A DNA stretch of 64,000 bases from Phaseolus vulgaris (lineage: Eukaryota > Streptophyta > Magnoliopsida > Fabales > Fabaceae): positions 41,603,393 to 41,667,392 of the forward strand of contig NC_023756.2 in the NCBI RefSeq assembly GCF_000499845.2, written 5' to 3'. Numbering within the stretch: the stretch's first letter is position 1; each line of letters begins with the position of its first letter. The translations under genes and the position numbers were made by a program. The notes beneath the pieces are model-generated. The model ran no database searches and had not been told where the DNA came from. It saw only the letters and a list, made by a program, of their open reading frames with translations. Shown here piece after piece: positions 12,218-24,913 of the stretch.

Positions 12218-12620
12218 CACTACAAGAAAATCATGAAATAGAAACCAATTTTTAGATACCAAAATAATTAGTTACAATAGAAACTAAAATAGAAACCATT
12301 TTAGAAACTAAAAAAAAAATTGGTTTCTAAATTAGTTTCTATTATTTTCTATTATTGTTAAATAGTTTTTAAATTGGTATCTAATTAGCAACTAAGGTTT
12401 TAGATACCAATTATTTAGTTTCTAAATTTGGTCTCTACAACCTTGGTTGCTAATTAGATATCAATTTAGAAACTATTTAATAATAATAGAAAATAATAGA
12501 AACTAATTTAGAAACCAAATTTCTTTTTAGTTTCTAAAATGGTCTCTAATTTAGTTACTATTGCAACTAATTATTTTGGTTTTTAGAAATTGGTTTCTAT
12601 TTGATGATTTTCTTGTAGTG
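12218..12620. mobile_element. Fold-back MITE (CACTA-type ends), copy 2, intact
   Basis: 403 bp from CACTACAAGAAAATCATGAA at 12218 to its inverse ending TTTTCTTGTAGTG at 12620. Flanked by a 3-bp direct duplication, ATA (12215-12217 and 12621-12623), the duplication length of CACTA transposons. It has no coding capacity and would be mobilised in trans. It sits only 7 bp from copy 1. Confidence 0.88.
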
Positions 12621-15546
12621 ATATTTGGTTAAGTAATTAAAAGATTTTTAATTGAAATATAAAAGTGCATTATTTTATGTGTTTATGTGTTGTTTTTCTT
12701 AAAAAAAAATTGTTTAAACTCTTTAACTAGTGTATTATGGGTATTACTTGACTTCATCCTTTTCATATTCTTGTATCCAAAATGGATACAGTTTTAGGTT
12801 TTAGAAAATTTTAATTCATCGATTAGTTTTCCTAGAAATATTAATTTTTAATTTTATTTATCCTCAAATAAATTATATTAGAATAAAATTAAATAAGATT
12901 TACTGAAAATTTCCAATTATGTTCATTTCCATTAAAATAGTCTTTTTATAAGTGTAATGTTTTTAAATTTGAAAGAGTAAAAAAAGTGTAATATTTCAAA
13001 ACTAAATCGAAGATTTATGTAAAATTTTAGAATAATCAGGATTTTATTACGATTTCGTCAGAAAACCTCAATGTCAAAGTAATTTACTCATTATATTAAT
13101 ATTTATATTTGTAATAAGTAAGATTAGTTTTTAACAAAATTCTCTTAATATACTAAAATAATTATTGTTTTTAATCTATGTAAAAAGCCTTCATATTTAT
13201 AAAGAGGAAAATGTTCTTTTTGGAAGAAAAAAACAACATAAATAGGCTTACGGATATGTTTGTTTCTGAGTTTCCTTCTTGAATGATAGGGTTTGTGATT
13301 TGTTCGGTACTTTTTTATGAACTATTTTTAGAATATGAACTGAAGTTTGTTGAGATTATATCAACACATAATTTATTGTATAATAATGAGTCATTGATTG
13401 GGATGTCGCATTGGAAAAGGAAACACCCTTTCAATTAAGTAAATAAAGGAAGTGCAATGCCTAAAACTTTTTGTTTAGTGTGAATTAATTAATGCAATTT
13501 AATTATGATTATCCACTTTAACACTACTCCCAAAGATGGGATCTTTCCATGCTTTCTAAAACAAAGTTTAAACAAATGAGACCAAATCTTTCTCCATTTT
13601 TTGTTTCAGCCAAGTTCAAATATTTTCTCTGAAAAATTACAATATTATGGATAAGTTAAATGTAGAGATAGTTTGTAATGAGATAGAAAACTAAACATAT
13701 TAGGTTTTGTTTGGATAGAAAATTGTGTAATTATAAAAAAATTAAATATATTATATTTTAATTATTTAATTTAAAAAAATATTTAAATAATTAAATTTAT
13801 TGGTTTTTCTATTTGAGTCCGGTTTTAATTATGACCAAATATAAAAAAATACTATCAAATAAATTATTAAGTTGATGAAAAAAATTTAACTATCAATAAA
13901 ATAAATCTCTTTAGATATAACAAAAAAATATATATTTAGATATTAACAAAATAAATTAGATATTAACAAAAAAAAAATAATCATTATAAATCTTGATAAA
14001 AAAAACTATGATTCACATACATTGAAAAATAGTTCCATAATATTAGTTGAGAAAACACTAACAAACATCAACTAAGAAATAACTTTGATAAGTCAACAAA
14101 TAAATAATATCAACAATATCAAGGTTGTGTTATGTCAAGCTCCTCTAATGTTAACTAAAAAAATATAATACATCAATAAAAAAATATTTCATTGATAGCA
14201 ATAAAGAATTTTGCCTAACATTAGTGAGAAATAGTTATGTTAATATTGTTTGAAAAAATATTAATTAATATTAGTGAAGAAATTACTTTGACCTATGTTT
14301 TGATCACAAATAAAAAAAGAAATCTCAACTAAAAATTAATTAGTTGATAAATTAGTTGATAAACTAGTTGATGATGTGAAATGACATATAAAGATATAAC
14401 TGAGTAAATTTATCATATGAAATATGTTTTAAAAAATATATTATCATCTGATTACAATTTTATATTTTTAAAATTATTAAATTTTTTTGTACTTCTTATT
14501 TTCTAAAAGTTTTATATTTTTTGAATTATATATAAGAAATTTTTCTGAATAATATAGAAAATAAATAAAAAAATTTAGAATTACTTTTAAATTTTAAATC
14601 TTTCTTTGACATTTATGAACTGAAGAGACCTAGCTCATCTAAACTTTTGATACACAGAAAAAAGATGGAAAATTGCATCTGGGTCACACACAGACAAGGT
14701 GGCAGACGATCATAATTGCAAGAAACAGAGACAGTAGAAATGAGTAAATTCTTCTGAGAAACGCAATTCAATCAGAAATTTGATTCTGAAAACGGCTTGC
14801 CCCCACCATCTGCACAATTGCAGATACCATCTTCTTCCTCCACTGGATTCTCAAAAATTTCAATGATATTTTGAAAAATTGTCTCAAATGGGACCATTTT
14901 ATTCCTTGATTTAATGAGTATAGTAGAATTCTAAATTTTAGAGCAAACTTTTAATTTGGTCATCTAACTCACCCTCTTTATTTTTTTAATTTAAGACTTC
15001 TAATTGGTAAGTAACTTTTAAAGAAGAATATATAGCTAGAAAGTAATTCTTCTAAAATTATAGACACATACACAGAATATCACGAGGAAGATCAGAATGT
15101 GAAAAAAAAAACTCAATTATATAGTGTTCTAATGGATGATTATGAATATTAGAACTGATTAAGATAATTTAGATAATCATATGGTCAAAATTAACTTTTT
15201 CACCTTTTCACTCTCACTGAATATGCCCCACTCGATAAATAAAGAAAGGTTAATGAAATATTGACAATCCAAAATTTTACACATTACAATTTTTAGTACT
15301 ATTATTTTAATATTTTCTCATATTATTTAATTATAAATTTATTTTTTATTATATATTTATATTTAAACTAAAACATGATTCCCTAATTCAAAATACAAGA
15401 ATATAGAAGCGAAATATGTTTTCCCAGCATCTGCAACCGGTGTAGCAAGGCAACACAAATTCGATCTCCAACGAAGGGTGTGAAAATGCTATTCCACACA
15501 AAAGTGAAGCAAGAGAAAAAGACCGGGTGCAACAAAACATGAGAGG
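12621..15546. other. AT-rich intergenic DNA
   Basis: About 2.9 kb without recognised genes. Many A/T runs. The less AT-rich patch at 14640-14850 showed no coding pattern. Confidence 0.5.
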
Positions 15547-15955
15547 TGGACGTATCCGTGTCGGACACACGTATCGGTATCGACACTCGTAGGACACTTA
15601 TCGGTAAAGTTTTCAATTTAAAAAATATTTGTTGGATTTTTGAAAATTCTAGCACGGTTTAACACAATTTTAAAATGTATAAATACAATAATTTTTTAAA
15701 AACTCAAATTTATTGTATAAATTTTTATTATGATTATAAAAATAAGAAACAAATTCTTTTGAACCAGCCATGAAAAATATCTTCCTGCTCCCAAAAGAAT
15801 TTGAAACAAACTTTTGCACATAAATATTTATTTTCAATTTATATAATTCAAAATTATATAATATATAGATTCGTGTCTCCGTGTCCTACATTTTAGAGAT
15901 GATACGTATCTCTGTATCCGTATCGTGTCAATGTCCGTGTATCTGTGCTACATAG
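15547..15955 (+). repeat. GTGTCCGTG-rich dispersed repeat, copy 1
   Basis: The left end (cgtatccgtgtcggacacac) and right end (tctgtatccgtatcgtgtca) are partly inverse to each other. The middle shares long, clear similarity with the reverse complement of 25225-25650: both contain caaattcttttgaaccag-like sequence and a tcaatttatataattca block followed by gattcgtgtctccgtgtcct. The family is unclassified; a non-autonomous DNA element is plausible. Confidence 0.7.
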
Positions 15956-18060
15956 GGTGTGACTAAAAGAAGAAGGAGTGCTGCAGGGTTTATCTTTTTC
16001 ATTAATGGTATAACAGTATTTTCACCACCCCATGCAGGTGCAAGATGAAACCATAGGGATGCTGGAAGAATTTGCCGAGATTTTACTACTTGGGCTATTT
16101 GAGACCATTGAAATGAGATTATCTATTTAGATGGGATGGGTGATCATCTTATGATTTACATAGGATTAAAGTTTCTTTCTTAAAATTGTTGATATCCAGA
16201 TCAAAATATAATAATTTTTATTTGTTTTCTATGTAATTTGTTAGTATGATGGAACACAAAGTTGGGTTTGAGTAAATTTTCCATCTTCTTGAGAGGAGTT
16301 TGTTTGTATATGGATTAGGGTTTTTTCTTGTAATAAAAACATAAGTTTGATTGGTAGAAAAGTGTGACTTATTATAAATTCTTATATTTGAGTTCGACTT
16401 CTTTGAACTAGTTCAATTTATTGACAGCTTTAACTTTTTACAATCTTGATAAGCATTAGAATCGGTACAAGCAACTTCTCTTCAAACTTTAATTTCATGC
16501 ATTACTAATTTATTTGTAACATTATTTGGCTTTGGCATTGATTGTGTTCAACATAATTGATAATGCATGAGCATAATCGAGTATGTGCTTTTTAAAGCAT
16601 AATCAATTGTGTTGGTGCTTCTTATCCCTTCGAACCAACATAAACCATGGCACCTTTGAAACCCTCAAATTAGCAACAAGATCAAAGGGGTTCTTACCTA
16701 GTTGATGTTCACAAGCAATGCACGATCACACTTGCTTCAAGTTGTAGCTTCACACTACGATGAAGCCAAGCAACCAAACCACACACCCTAGCCAATCCAC
16801 GAACAAAGAGATTCCACCAACAAATAAACTAACTGAAACGTAAACCCTAAACCAATGAAGCACCACCCCCCAAACACACACCAACAACGTCCTCATCATA
16901 AGCAAGGAACAAGGAAACATTGCAGCAATAACCAAATGGGATATGTTACTGGTTTATAATGCAATTTCGAATCACACTATTTGGTCAGGAATTCCCTGCC
17001 ATGCAGAAGGAATCTCTGCCATGACATTCATAAGTTTCACAGGCCAACAAGCAAACCATGTGAAATTTGAAAAATAACACTGCACTACAGGAAAAGGAGC
17101 TCAAAACAATTTCAACTTTAAAGGCTGACATGGCCTCCAATGATTTTATGAGACAGATAAGATTATTGTTTATAAGTATTTCTAAGAGAAGAAAATAAAA
17201 AATTAAATAAATATTTTCATCTTTCATATTTTTCCAATTTAATAATAAAGAACAACTCTTTTAAGGTTATTTTTTAAAATAATTTTAATTTTTCCACTCT
17301 ACCACACAAAAATTGTGCTTCACATAATATATTTTTTTCTCTTTTCCATTCTCCTCAACCAAACCTTTTCCGAATTCTCTTCACCTATTTTCATCCTCAA
17401 ACCAAGCAAAGCCTAAAGGTGAGGAAATCTAGTTCAAATAATTAAGCTTAATCTAATTACTTTTTGACATAGCAGCGAATCGAACCAAACCTATGCCACC
17501 AAAATCGTACGTAAAACTAAACGTTCAGTGAACCAACAATTGGACTACAAACTTATTGCATGGACAAAGTGGACATTAGTTTCATCCTCACCATGATAAA
17601 TTTTAAAATTGTCATTTTAAAAAGTTTTCTTCGGAAGCTTTTTGAAGCAAACACGCACTGCACCTCTAGAGATGTCTATGAAGCAAAGGCAGTTGTTATC
17701 GTTTCATCAGGAGATTGCCATAACATTTGCCAAGAACGAGGAACAACTACCAGTTCAAAACAAAGAAATCAAAATTTAGGTGTCATTGCATCTCTGAAAA
17801 ACAGAAGGACGAATCTAACTTGATGAATTGATCTTTTCTTCAATAAAAATATCCTATTCACAAGTTTGTACAAACAAGCTGTCTAGCATAGATAAATCAT
17901 CAGGCTAGACATTCTGTGTCAGCAGTGAACAAAATATGGGAAATTGACTAAGTTAATGGGTATAAAGAATGGAAAATTGAAAGATGTTATTACCTTCAGC
18001 AGATTGTAATGACTTCTCAGCCAAATGTATGTGGTGCAGTAACGCATTACCATAGTACCC
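15956..18060. other. Intergenic 3' flank of the DUF662 gene
   Basis: No gene recognised. A 31-codon plus-strand stretch from 16033 (MQVQDETIGMLEEFAEILL) looks protein-like but is too short to support. A plus-strand frame at 17560-17823 has no recognisable domain. The 3' UTR of the minus-strand gene should extend into about 17850-18060. Confidence 0.45.
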
Positions 18061-21000
18061 TTAGGTTCTGCCATCTACATCAAAGCCAGAACCAGTCCAG
18101 TCAGGAGTTGAAGACCTAGTCTTGGGCACTGCACCAATTCCTTTTCCTCTGAGGTTAACTTTCTTTTTATTTCTTTGTTCTCCTTCACTAGGAGGATGCG
18201 GTTTATGCTCATTGGCCACTGGAGCTTTCTGACCATTATTTTGGTACCGAACATTCTCAGACGAACCTCCATTTGATTCCCTAGTGCTGGGAAGGGGGGA
18301 GCCATCTCGGATTGCACTGTCCAGAGAACTTGAACTCCCAGCCTAGCATAATTCACATGCAAGGTTAGGTTTTAGCATTCACAAGAATAATATGGATTTG
18401 TTTAATAGGACACGCAGCATATGTCAGACAGAAACAAAACAAATGACCAAAGGTTATCTACATATACAGTCAATAAGAAGCTTGAAAGAAAGACAGTTCA
18501 GTAAGAAGACATGCAACCAGTGCACATTCTCTTCAATCTAACAACCCATTACTGTGATAATAAAAAGTTCAATCTGAAACTCCGAATGTTAGAAAGTAGA
18601 ATGTCATCTGTTTGACAGCTGGAAACCTTATATGGTTAAAAGTTAGGTCATATAGTTAGAATATCAACTGTCAATGGCTTGGCCAGTACCTTTTATTTTA
18701 TTAACGGTACTTCGTGGAGGCAGGTTTGACAAGATAGAGAATAGACATTATCATATGACAGGCAGATCAGCAAGTATTAAGGAAGGTACCTCAGGTCAAT
18801 CACCAATGTAAATTTCATTAGGCTATCAGTTACATCATGCCGTAGAAGCTATTGACTATATAGATCTGAGAATGAGGAGTGTCTTAGGAATAACATACAC
18901 TGTGAAGACTAGTTGACTGCCGGTTTGGATTCATAGCTTCCAATCGTCTTTTTAATTCCTCCAGCCTAGACAACTGAGAGTTATTGCTCTCTTCTACCTA
19001 GAAAAGATTGTTAATATCAACACAAAGGATGAAAAATTAGAATATTGCGCCCTATGAACAATCTATTTACCAGTTTACTTAAGTCTTCACATAATTTCTG
19101 CTTTATTTCTTCTTCATCCCTCACTGCTTTGGATGCTGATTCCCACATCTGCAGCACATGCAGTCAACATACTTTAATTGAAAAGGTAAATGACGATGTT
19201 TATCAATGTTTTTTATGATCAATTCTCAACTTTTCCATTAAATGGTAGAGGCAGTAAACCTCTTATCGAAATTGTAAGTCATTCATGTGCGCAATTTTAT
19301 AATTTAAAAATAAGATAGCAATGAGATCATTCGAAAAAGTAAACAATAACTATTTGGAAAAGAAAAAGTGAAGAAGCAATCAGTGCATGTTATTAAGACA
19401 GAATGGTTAAGAAATCTTATTTTTATATTGCAATTGGTTCAACTTAATTTGAGTAACTAATCACAGTTATTGTTTCTTCCTAAGTGAGTTTCTAAAAGAA
19501 AAAAAAAAAGCTATTATTTCCCTTAAAAAGTTGTTCAAAACATGATATTAATAGAGTCGTACTATCTTGGCAAAAGAAAAGGGGAAAACAAGTTAAGGTA
19601 AAGGTACTAATGTCTTTCATTTACCCTATACACTTCCATTTTAATACTTAAGTTTATTAGTATATGTTGCTTTAACCTTGCAAATTACTCACTTTAGTCC
19701 TTTTTAAGCAAAATGGCAGCGAATAAGTGTAGGTGCAGTTGGCTCCAAAAGGGAAGGTTGAATGGAGCCTTAGAATCTTCTCGCAGTGGATAAAGATAGA
19801 CTGTCTAATAAACCATTTAATAAGAACAAATAAGATCGTCTAGGCAAACCATAGAATAGAATAAATAACAAAGCATGAGCAACATCAAGAGTAATGAGAG
19901 ATTAGCACACATGAATTTATCCTGGTTCACTCAAACCCAAACTACATTCAGTCTCCTTAAGCAGTTGCTTGAGAGCTTCCACTAACCAACTGGTTACACA
20001 AGTATTTTCACCTCTCTAGGTTAAAATGGGTATTCTCACCTCTTCAAGTTACAGTGAGTATTCACACTTCTCTAGGTTACACCTTTTTAACCTCTCCTAA
20101 GATTAAGAACTCTCAAAAGAAACAAAGAACACTCTCAAATTACAATTGTTTAACACAACCTAGAAGACTTAATGCTCAAAGACTAGAGTAGACGCTCACT
20201 GCAACACTCAGTATTTTGAACAAGATCACAATATCTCTTTTTGTTGCTTGGCTTGCCTTACTTTTGATCTACACCTTCAATCTCTTTATATCCACACTTG
20301 GGAACCTGAATTGGTTAAGTTTGGATATTACAGTATCTTCATTTTTTTTTTAGTGCTAGACGCTCAAAACAAAAAGCTTGGATTTAAAATATTCCAATTT
20401 GTTTTTGTTTAGATATGTTTAAGAAACTAATTTGAAAGTATTTGCAATGAGTTAGTAAAAACTAATAAAAAACATGAGTTTCATCCTAGACAACGCAAGA
20501 TACAAAAACAAGGTACTTGAAATTTTCAATTTATTCAAATTGTTTATGTTTATAGAAGACTGAGAGATATTCACCATTCATTAGAAAAGATATTTGCAAG
20601 ATTTATTTGAACAAACCTATTTAGGAAAATATGGATATTAAAGATGCACGAAACAGGAATGAGCAAAGTTAATGCACAAATTCTAATCTTTTCATTTTTG
20701 GATACAAAAGCTTTTTAATCTGAACGTGATTTCAGTATATATACAAATTCAGAAGATTTCGTTTAACACTTATAATCAAAACCTATTATTCGTTCAACAT
20801 GTTAATTAGACCGTCTATCATGAACAAAACTGTAGATGCAGAAAGAGTATACTCTATACTACAACTGTACAAATCATGGTTAGAACCAAGTAACACATCC
20901 AATATGAATTTTGTTATGCATTCAACAAAGTTTATTAGACAGTCTAATGAATATATGTTATAGATGCTTAGATCTTCTATCATGAACTTATGTTGTAGAC

Positions 21001-22809
21001 ACTAATATCGTCTACTGAATACTGCAGTTGTATAAACATTGCTCAGATTTTTCAACATACAAGTCATCTAGTCAGTTTTTGAATCATCAAAACATAAGAA
21101 CATAAGGACAACATATGATATCTTGGTTCGCAGACCGTCTAGCGTCTCAACTCAACAGACCGCGTCTCAACTCAACAGACTATCTAGCGTCTAAACACAC
21201 CGTCTAGGAGCTCAACAATAAAAGGTGAGAAAGGACTAAATACTTTTGAAAAGTCAAGAAGTAAAGTGAGGATTTTGTAAAAAAAGGACTAAAGTGACAC
21301 ACTCAGAATTTTAGAGACTAGAATGAGGGATTACTATTTATTTATCATAACAAAATGAATTGATGAACAAGAATATGCAAATGCACACCCTTGTTGAAGT
21401 TAAATGTTGAAAAAATAAGCTATATCCAGTATATGAGATAAAATGGGCTATTGGGTAAAAGCTTATCTCACTCACTTTTCTAACCCTTGTAGTGTATGTG
21501 AATGACAAATGTGCTGAACGAGCCAATCATTTTTAAGTCATACAGACCTAAAAGTAGATTAACGTTTTAAAAATTTGTTCAAGCTGTTTACAAGTAGCAC
21601 AAGACCTTCGTAGCATTTTTTTCTCCAGCCTCGTTGTGACCTCATTGTAAACTCAAGAACTGAAGTCACACAGCTAACAGACATACCGCATACAGAGTAC
21701 ATGGCATCCATACCTCAATAATATAAATATCATGAAAGCAGCATGAAAAATAGTTAATAGTAGTATAGTACATAAAAGTAACATGCCTTATGTGCCTGTT
21801 CTTCCTTTAGCTTTGCCACACGAATTTTCTCTGTTGATGCCTCTATCTTTGTTCTCATATGTTCCAGCGCTTAAAGTAAACATGGCATGTAAAAATGAAG
21901 CAACGTTATTTCATATTTCACTAAATAAAACTATGAGGAACAACTATTAATTTATGAAAGGGGAAACAATGACACTCTTCATTTCTGCAAGGGAAAACAA
22001 TGATTACATAGAAACCTGCTTTCTTTGGTCCAGATGTAAGTTTCATCTCCAATCCGAGATTTGCAAGCTCACGCTCCACATCACGAATTTTAGAATAGTT
22101 TTCCTCAATGTACCTGAAAATATCCAATCTCATACTTGACAGTGAGATGCTGTAGTATAATGTGTGCATTGAAGAGATTTAAGTACAATTCCACACACTC
22201 AAGTCCAAAATTCAAAAAGTTGTATGACTTAACTGATTATATTGGTATATATTATAGGATTAAAGTGACAATAAATAGTTAAGTTTGGAGACCAAAATAA
22301 CAACACAGGACTCTTTTTAAATTACATTCTTCCAAAAACTAATGTGAATGTATTTTACACTTTGAGTAGTAAACGTGTTGTTTACCCATTTCTATTATGT
22401 TAGATTTAAACACAAATTACATGTCTTTTTCCCTTTTTTACACACTTCATATGCTTTAACTATACCTATTGTTTTGCTTCAAAAAAAATTGATTCAATTT
22501 GTTAGTCACTTGTAGAAAACCAAGGAAGTATTAATTATTTCCTCCATTTGCAATTGTCTTTAGACATCTCCACTAAACAGAAAGGGACACCTTGCGAATA
22601 GTTTAGCACCACCAAGCTGAATTGAACATTAAGAAACAGCGCTCAAAATGTAAATTAAAAATCAAATTAATAACCAAAATCAAAACAATGAATTAAGAAC
22701 TGCTTAGAGAGAGAAAGAGAAGGGTTACTTCTTCAATTGAAGTTGCTCTGCTTCGATTATCTGAAAACAAAGCAACGAGATTGTGAGCGATTGAAGAGCA
22801 AAAGAACGA

Positions 22810-22868
<59 letters not shown>

Positions 22869-22952
22869 CTGTTCAGTGTAACTGATGACCGGAGCTTCTT
22901 TGGGAAGACCATCGGGTCCGATCTCGAGAACAAACGACGGGTTTGAACCCAT
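18061..22952 (-). CDS. DUF662 / RAB6-interacting golgin-like coiled-coil protein
   Basis: Seven exons: 22869-22952, 22729-22760, 22016-22113, 21787-21869, 19071-19148, 18899-18997, 18061-18342; 756 nt, 251 residues, phases consistent throughout. The protein starts MGSNPSFVLEIGPDGLPKEA. A long charged coiled coil follows (IIEAEQLQLKKYIEENYSKI to about residue 150), then a Ser/Asn/Gly-rich low-complexity region and the conserved C-terminal tail WTGSGFDVDGRT. This matches the plant DUF662 family annotated as RAB6-interacting golgin; Golgi or vesicle tethering is assumed from the family name and not shown here. Exon 4 ends in a GC donor (AAG|GCATGT), the only non-GT site. Intron 4 (2.6 kb) contains a repeat insertion. 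The start is set by the first in-frame ATG after a TATA box. Confidence 0.9.
19690..21296. repeat. Possible TIR element in DUF662 intron 4
   Basis: A perfect 16-bp inverted repeat, cactttagtccttttt at 19690-19705 and its reverse complement at 21281-21296, bounds 1.6 kb of sequence unlike the surrounding intron. Inside are repeated cgtctag / gacgctc motifs and a 20-bp tandem pair (cgcgtctcaactcaacagac) at 21141-21180. No coding region was seen, and no convincing target duplication flanks it. It may be a non-autonomous transposon or two dispersed repeats in opposite orientation. Confidence 0.4.
22811..22866. repeat. Compound microsatellite (TA)13(GA)15
   Basis: Thirteen TA units (22811-22836) followed by fifteen GA units (22837-22866), in intron 1 of the DUF662 gene. 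In gene sense it is a CT tract directly after the GT of the 5' splice site. Confidence 0.95.
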
Positions 22953-23032
22953 TTTCTGTGAATCAGATCGACGAAGAAGCAGTATCTTCTCGCACCAACA
23001 CAACCTCAAAATCCTATTTTCTTTTTCTTCTT

Positions 23033-23041
23033 CTTTATATA
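23033..23041 (-). promoter_or_regulatory. TATA box of DUF662 gene
   Basis: TATATAAAG on the minus strand, about 80 bp upstream of the start codon, which leaves room for a leader of roughly 50 nt. Confidence 0.5.
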
Positions 23042-24913
23042 GTTTTTCTATTACAATTTTGGGAATGAGATTTTCATTATCCGAATTTTGGAAAAATAAA
23101 TTGAATTAAACAATTTTGTTATTCAAGTAAATGCAATTGAGAAAAACTCATGATTTAGTTTTCTTGTAGCTTGTAAGAATGGAGGAATAAATTATCAAAA
23201 TGGCAATTATCAAAGTATAACTCTAAACCCTAAATTCCATCAACACACGATGTAAGGAAATATCCTGTTTTTTTATTTATTTACTAAAATAACTTATCTT
23301 TGAAATAATTTACGAAAGTATTTAATCTCCTTCATGAAGCTTATTTATTAGAAATTGTCAAAAATCGTAGGAATTGATTAATTAATTTTTAAAATCTGTT
23401 TTGATTTATTTTTATCTTTAATTTTTTAAAATATAGATATGTTAATATTTTATATAAATTAATTTTTTTTCTTTAATAATTACAAATATTTTAGTATTGG
23501 TTGTTAATTGAATTATTTAATATTTAATTTCTATTTAGTGTTTTTAATTTAAACAATAGATGTAAAAAAAGTAAAGTTTTAAAATTTAATTAAATATTAT
23601 TAAAAAATTGAATTTTAATAAATTTAATATGTATTTTTTAATTATTTAAAATCAATTAAAATAGTATTGTGATTTCTTACATATAAAATACATTAATAAT
23701 ATAATATTTTAAGAAAATCAATTATCAAATCTATTTACAATATGTATTATAAAATAACATTTCAAGTTATTTATATAATCATTAACTAATATTATTGTTG
23801 TTGTTTTTTATATTTAATAGAATTGTTAGAATTTTATAATAAAGATAGAAATATTTATTTAAAATTTTGAAAAAAAATCTTTTAAGATATTTTTATTGCA
23901 TTAAGGTTACATAAAATAATAATTTAATATACAAAATACTAAAATATGAGATTACTTAAACTAATTTAATTAAAGTAAATGAAAGAAATGAAAATAAATA
24001 AAAAAACATAAATATAATTAAAAAATTTAAAGAAAATTGAAACATAAAGAATATAATTAAAATTATATTTATAGTTTTATGGACCTTCTTATTTTGCATT
24101 TGTCGGTGTAAGTAATATAAAGTGTCAACTCCACATATAAGATTCTACCAAACATATAAGATTTACTTAAAAATATAAAAAAATTCTACTAAACATATAA
24201 GATTAACTTAAAAAATGTATTAACAAAATTGCTTAGTATAATGCTAGCTTTTACAATGCTAGAATCTCAAATAAAGGTTCCTAATACCGTATCAATCTAC
24301 ATGTTCATTGATGATTATCCAAAAGAAATGGTAACAACATAAAAAATTTACCACTCACTTTATTTTTTTTATTTAACACATTTTCTGACACTCTCTTGGT
24401 GGGTGATCTTCATGTGAATTTCCCTTAATATGTAAGCCTTGTTATTATTTGGTGGATTTCATTCCGAAATTAGTAAAACACACATGAATTTCAATAACAA
24501 GTCAGTGTGTTGAAAATAGAAAATTAGAGAATATATTACTAATACTTTTCATATTAAAAATTAGAGAACATTTTCTTCATTTCCTCTAACAGTAATTAAC
24601 AAAATGAAAGCAACATATATGTTTGTGTTTAACAACGTTTAAGTGTTAGCAACATGTTTATTTGTTTAACTAAGTGATTAAAGGTTCTAATCATTGTGAA
24701 ACCACTTTAAATATAAAATAAATCATGTTCACATTATACCTAGTGCTAATCGGTGAGCTCAGCTGACACACATACACAAACAACAGCAAAAGGCAACTTG
24801 AATTTATATAAGAGAATTACAGAGTCAAGAGATTTAAACAGAAAAGAAAAGAAGCTCAGCATCACCTAAGCTGTAGATTAACAACAAATTATAACAAAAA
24901 ATTGTCAATTGTG
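23042..24913. other. Intergenic between DUF662 and fructokinase genes
   Basis: Strongly AT-rich, no gene recognised. The part just below 24913 should be fructokinase 3' UTR. Confidence 0.5.

Noticed and set aside
15383..15655. Overlapping minus-strand frames of 69-90 residues
   Set aside because: They run across the edge of the dispersed GTGTCCGTG repeat and have no recognisable domain.
16033..16128. Protein-like 31-codon plus-strand stretch MQVQDETIGMLEEFAEILL
   Set aside because: Too short, with no splice context or continuation found upstream or downstream.
18075..18362. 95-residue minus-strand open frame
   Set aside because: It is the wrong frame over exon 7 of the DUF662 gene. The correct frame is fixed by phase from exon 6 and gives the family tail ending GFDVDGRT.
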